A stretch of DNA of 64,000 bases, taken from Undaria pinnatifida. Lineage: Eukaryota > Sar > Phaeophyceae > Laminariales > Alariaceae. Below the pieces are notes generated by a model, which was not told the origin of the DNA, searched no databases, and worked only from the letters and a program-made list of their open reading frames with translations. Location: the NCBI GenBank assembly GCA_012845835.1, contig JABAKD010000015.1:290501-354500 (forward strand), written 5' to 3'. A program made the translations under genes and the position numbers. Within the stretch, counting starts at the first letter, position 1, and each line of letters starts with the position of its first letter. This document shows, piece by piece, positions 62,649 to 64,000 of the stretch.

Positions 62649-62997
62649 GGGGGGGGGGGAGGGGGGGGTGGTCTCCTCCGGTGAACGGCGGGGGGGTGGT
62701 CCAGCCTGAAGGGGGGAGGGAGGGGGGGTAAGAACAACAAGATAGACGGGGAGGGGGGGGGCGTGAGAATAACAAGTTAAAACGGGGGGGGGAGAACAAA
62801 GAAAGAGGGAAAGAGGGGGGGGGGGGGGGCGAGAACACCAAATATAATGAGGGGGGGGTGAGACTTAACCAAATTCAAACGGGGGGGGGGGAGCGAGTGA
62901 CAGCAGCAAAATTAAGGAGGGGGCGTGAACAACAAAAACAGAAGGGGGGGGGTGAGAACAGCAAAAGAGATCGGGGGGGGGGGGGGGGGGGGGGGGG
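62649..62997. repeat. poly(G)-rich tract
   Basis: Runs of 7-20 G are separated by short GAGAACAACAAAAT-like spacers, ending in a G-run that abuts mobile family B. A similar block lies at 63843-63970. Confidence 0.9.
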
Positions 62998-63512
62998 TAC
63001 TCAATTTGTGCATGGCCGTAGTTGTATGGCCATAGACCATCGCATATGCCGGCACGGAGCACGTCGGGTTTTCACCGACCAGGCAGACATTGCTTGCACC
63101 AAGCGCGAAGCGCCGTGAGGTGTTGGGCGAGTCGCATGAAGGGTGAACTGCATCCTTCCAAGAACCGCTCGTAAGACGGACTTCGGCTCCTTGCGCCGAC
63201 TTTCTTGATTATGGATGACAGCGCCGATGAGTTACTTTGTTTTCTGGTGTGGCCACTCCAGAGACAGCAATGGGTACTACTATGTAACTGCCTCGTGGGT
63301 GCCTTACCATATTCACACTACGTGATGCGATCATTCTCCTTGTGCGGAGTTAGCGTTCTCCACCTCACACAATATGATGTACAGTAGTAACTCAGTAACC
63401 ATCCTGGTGACCGCCCAAAAAAAAAAGGTACCCTGGTTGTGTAGCTCACGCAGTGATTGGCATGTTTTACAGCGTCGTTGCCAACCAACGCCAACCCCAA
63501 TATACATATAAT
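62998..63512 (-). mobile_element. mobile family B copy
   Basis: From GTACTCAATTTGTGCATGGCC after a G-run of about 20 to CATATAATG; matches 28766-29292. Read on the minus strand it ends ACAAATTGAGTAC plus poly(C), like the end of family C. GTTTTACAGCGTCG(T/G)TGCCAAC is partly repeated right after it (63511-63543). Confidence 0.85.
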
Positions 63513-63567
63513 GTTTTACAGCGTCGGTGCCAACCTAGGCCAACTATTACATATGTACATATTTTAG

Positions 63568-63725
63568 GGGGGGGGGGGGGGTACTCATTTGTTGCTTGCC
63601 TCAGTCATTTTATTTGACCATTCATTGACCAAGCATGCCTTTCGAGACGGAGCACCCCCAGTTCCTACTCCTAATTGACATCTCCAAAATTTGCGTCCTC
63701 ATTACGCTTTTTCCATATATTACAT
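63568..63725 (-). mobile_element. SINE-like family C copy with poly(C) tail
   Basis: Plus strand: poly(G), GTACTCATTTGTTGCTTGCC, CTTTCGAGACGGAGCACC, CGCTTTTTCCATATATTACATA. This is the reverse complement of 48593-48742 over its full length. No target duplication is obvious. Confidence 0.85.
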
Positions 63726-63839
63726 AGATACTGCTTGCTTATCCTATCCCCGTCCTGTTTCGGCGTCTGTGGCCACCATCTAGCTCCTGGGAAATATCGT
63801 GTTCTCGCTACTCGCTAGTCTACCAAACCCTTCCAATAG

Positions 63840-63975
63840 AACGGGGGGGGGGGGGGGGGGGGGGCGAGAACAACAAATTAAAAGGGGGGGGGATGGGGGC
63901 GGGGGGGGCGAGAACAACAAAATAGAAGGGGGGGTGAGAACAACGAAGTAGAAGCGGGAGGGCGAGCGTGAGAAC
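63840..63975. repeat. poly(G) with GAGAACAACAAAAT spacers
   Basis: G-runs of 7-22 bases alternate with GAGAACAACAAA(T/A) spacers, continuing the pattern of 62700-62997. Confidence 0.85.
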
Positions 63976-64000
63976 AACAAAATAACGGAACAGGGATAAT

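Overview
The window is nuclear DNA of a eukaryote, most likely a photosynthetic stramenopile (heterokont alga; a brown alga or relative would fit). Three recognisable genes have many short exons with GT-AG introns of about 0.2-4 kb. One begins with a signal peptide followed by a Phe-led transit peptide, the two-part leader used for plastids of red-algal origin. Interstitial TTAGGG runs and a decayed retroelement agree with this. No bacterial, organellar or viral gene was recognised. Everything here was read by eye, with no database search.

Layout. 1-6.2 kb: dispersed repeats, a 43-bp minisatellite and one orphan minus-strand exon (4481-4653). 6.3-8.2 kb: the 3' part of a membrin-type Golgi Qb-SNARE gene (+). 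8.2-13 kb: repeats and anonymous DNA. 13.3-22.2 kb: a candidate gene of unknown function (+) with an acidic, Q/S-rich exon, and a 370-bp LTR element with identical LTRs in its first intron. 22-28 kb: mostly anonymous. 28.0-34.2 kb: an alpha/beta-hydrolase (-) like isoprenylcysteine methylesterase, lacking only its 5' exon(s). 34.9-36.2 kb: a reverse-transcriptase-type remnant (-). 37.05-53.59 kb: a complete 13-exon gene (+) for a 647-residue plastid-targeted FAD oxidoreductase of the carotenoid-desaturase/amine-oxidase superfamily. 54-58.9 kb: tandem repeats. 58.9-62.6 kb: a candidate four-exon, low-complexity gene (-). 62.6-64 kb: poly-G tracts and two mobile-element families.

Most striking signal: many exons of the three recognised genes sit beside one to three decayed copies of themselves, in the same orientation, usually with flanking intron sequence. 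The copies carry frameshifts, stops or lost splice sites. In two of them a short AT-rich palindromic word (CTATTAATAG type) sits where the sister copy lacks it. That word, and TACCTGGTA/TACCAGGTA, recur throughout the window.

Mobile elements: a 150-bp SINE-like family ends in a poly(C) tail and has one copy with an 8-bp target duplication. A second, longer family shares the same 3' end, as expected of a SINE/LINE-type pair. The three recognised genes have unrelated jobs (ER-Golgi membrane fusion, ester hydrolysis, plastid redox chemistry), so no functional cluster is implied.
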